In this document: piece by piece, positions 23,894 to 23,960 of the stretch
Position numbering within the stretch: position 1 is the first letter of the stretch
Layout: every line of letters begins with the position of its first letter
Assembly: GCA_002422315.1 (NCBI GenBank)
Contig: DIUJ01000072.1
Span: 1,561-25,520, forward strand
Reading direction: 5' to 3'
DNA from: Bacteroidetes bacterium UBA6161
Lineage (GTDB): Bacteria; Bacteroidota; Bacteroidia; NS11-12g; UBA955
DNA: 23,960 nt
Made by a program: the position numbers and the translations under genes
The notes under the pieces: generated by a model
What the model was told of the DNA's origin: nothing
The model's input: only the letters and a program-made list of their open reading frames with translations
Databases searched by the model: none

Positions 23894-23960
23894 TTAAGAA
23901 ATCTGGGTAAGCACTATAAAATATTCTACTATTGGGTTAAACCCAAATTCAGCATTAGAA
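23894..23960 (-). other. Possible C-terminal end of a minus-strand gene entering from the right
   Basis: On the minus strand the frame from the window edge to a TAA at 23894-23896 is open for about 21 codons, and its translation is mostly hydrophobic with an EFGFNPIVEYF stretch. If real it would be the tail of a gene convergent with the T9SS operon. So short an open frame can occur by chance. Confidence 0.15.
23932..23946. repeat. Small inverted repeat near the right edge
   Basis: Arms TTGGGTT and AACCCAA are separated by a single A. This could be an operator-like site or part of a coding region that continues beyond the window. Nothing else is visible in 23810-23931. Confidence 0.25.

Overview
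The window reads as part of a chromosome from a low-GC member of the Bacteroidota. Four proteins end in type IX secretion system (T9SS) sorting domains (three type A, one type B). The genome uses Bacteroidota-style promoters (TTTG, about 19 bases, TAnnTTTG) with no obvious Shine-Dalgarno sites. It also carries phylum-typical families: a PUR/DUF3276 protein, a DUF4199 protein, an SBBP-repeat protein and a CHU_C protein. A genus cannot be assigned from the sequence. I see no tRNA, rRNA, CRISPR array, complete insertion sequence or phage gene.

Left part, minus strand (1-5013): an intact leucine-dehydrogenase-type amino acid dehydrogenase (3916-5013) with a clear terminator; an SBBP-repeat/T9SS secreted protein (933-3599) with its own promoter; a small unrecognised lipoprotein (179-748); and, at the window edge, a 69-base near-exact second copy of the 3' end of the dehydrogenase gene (25-93). 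The two copies are direct repeats flanking about 3.8 kb, which is the clearest sign of rearrangement in the window.

Centre, plus strand (5098-12225): an MdlA/BmrC-like ABC exporter half-transporter (TTG start, Asp in place of the catalytic Glu) whose end overlaps a TonB-dependent receptor; a PUR-family nucleic-acid-binding protein followed by a terminator; then a tight five-gene run, DUF4199 membrane protein - PlsC acyltransferase - GatC - LolD/MacB-type ATPase - PduO-type cob(I)alamin adenosyltransferase. The promoter of this run lies inside the preceding terminator hairpin. The receptor and the adenosyltransferase could both serve cobalamin use, but the receptor's substrate is not shown by sequence.

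Right part: a minus-strand TPR lipoprotein (12234-13013) diverges from a 1649-residue T9SS type B protein built of many PKD/Ig-like modules, each with a cysteine pair, followed by fibronectin-III-like modules. Then come ffh (SRP54), a TolB-like beta-propeller protein, and a probable two-gene operon of T9SS type A proteins. The second of these looks like a gingipain (C25)-like fold with no cysteine in the mature chain. A strong terminator closes this run at 23777-23809.

Most genes belong to well-known families. The items most worth a second look are the duplicated dehydrogenase 3' end, the cysteine-free gingipain-like secreted protein, the promoter nested in a terminator, the possible leaderless genes, and the cysteine-paired modular giant protein.
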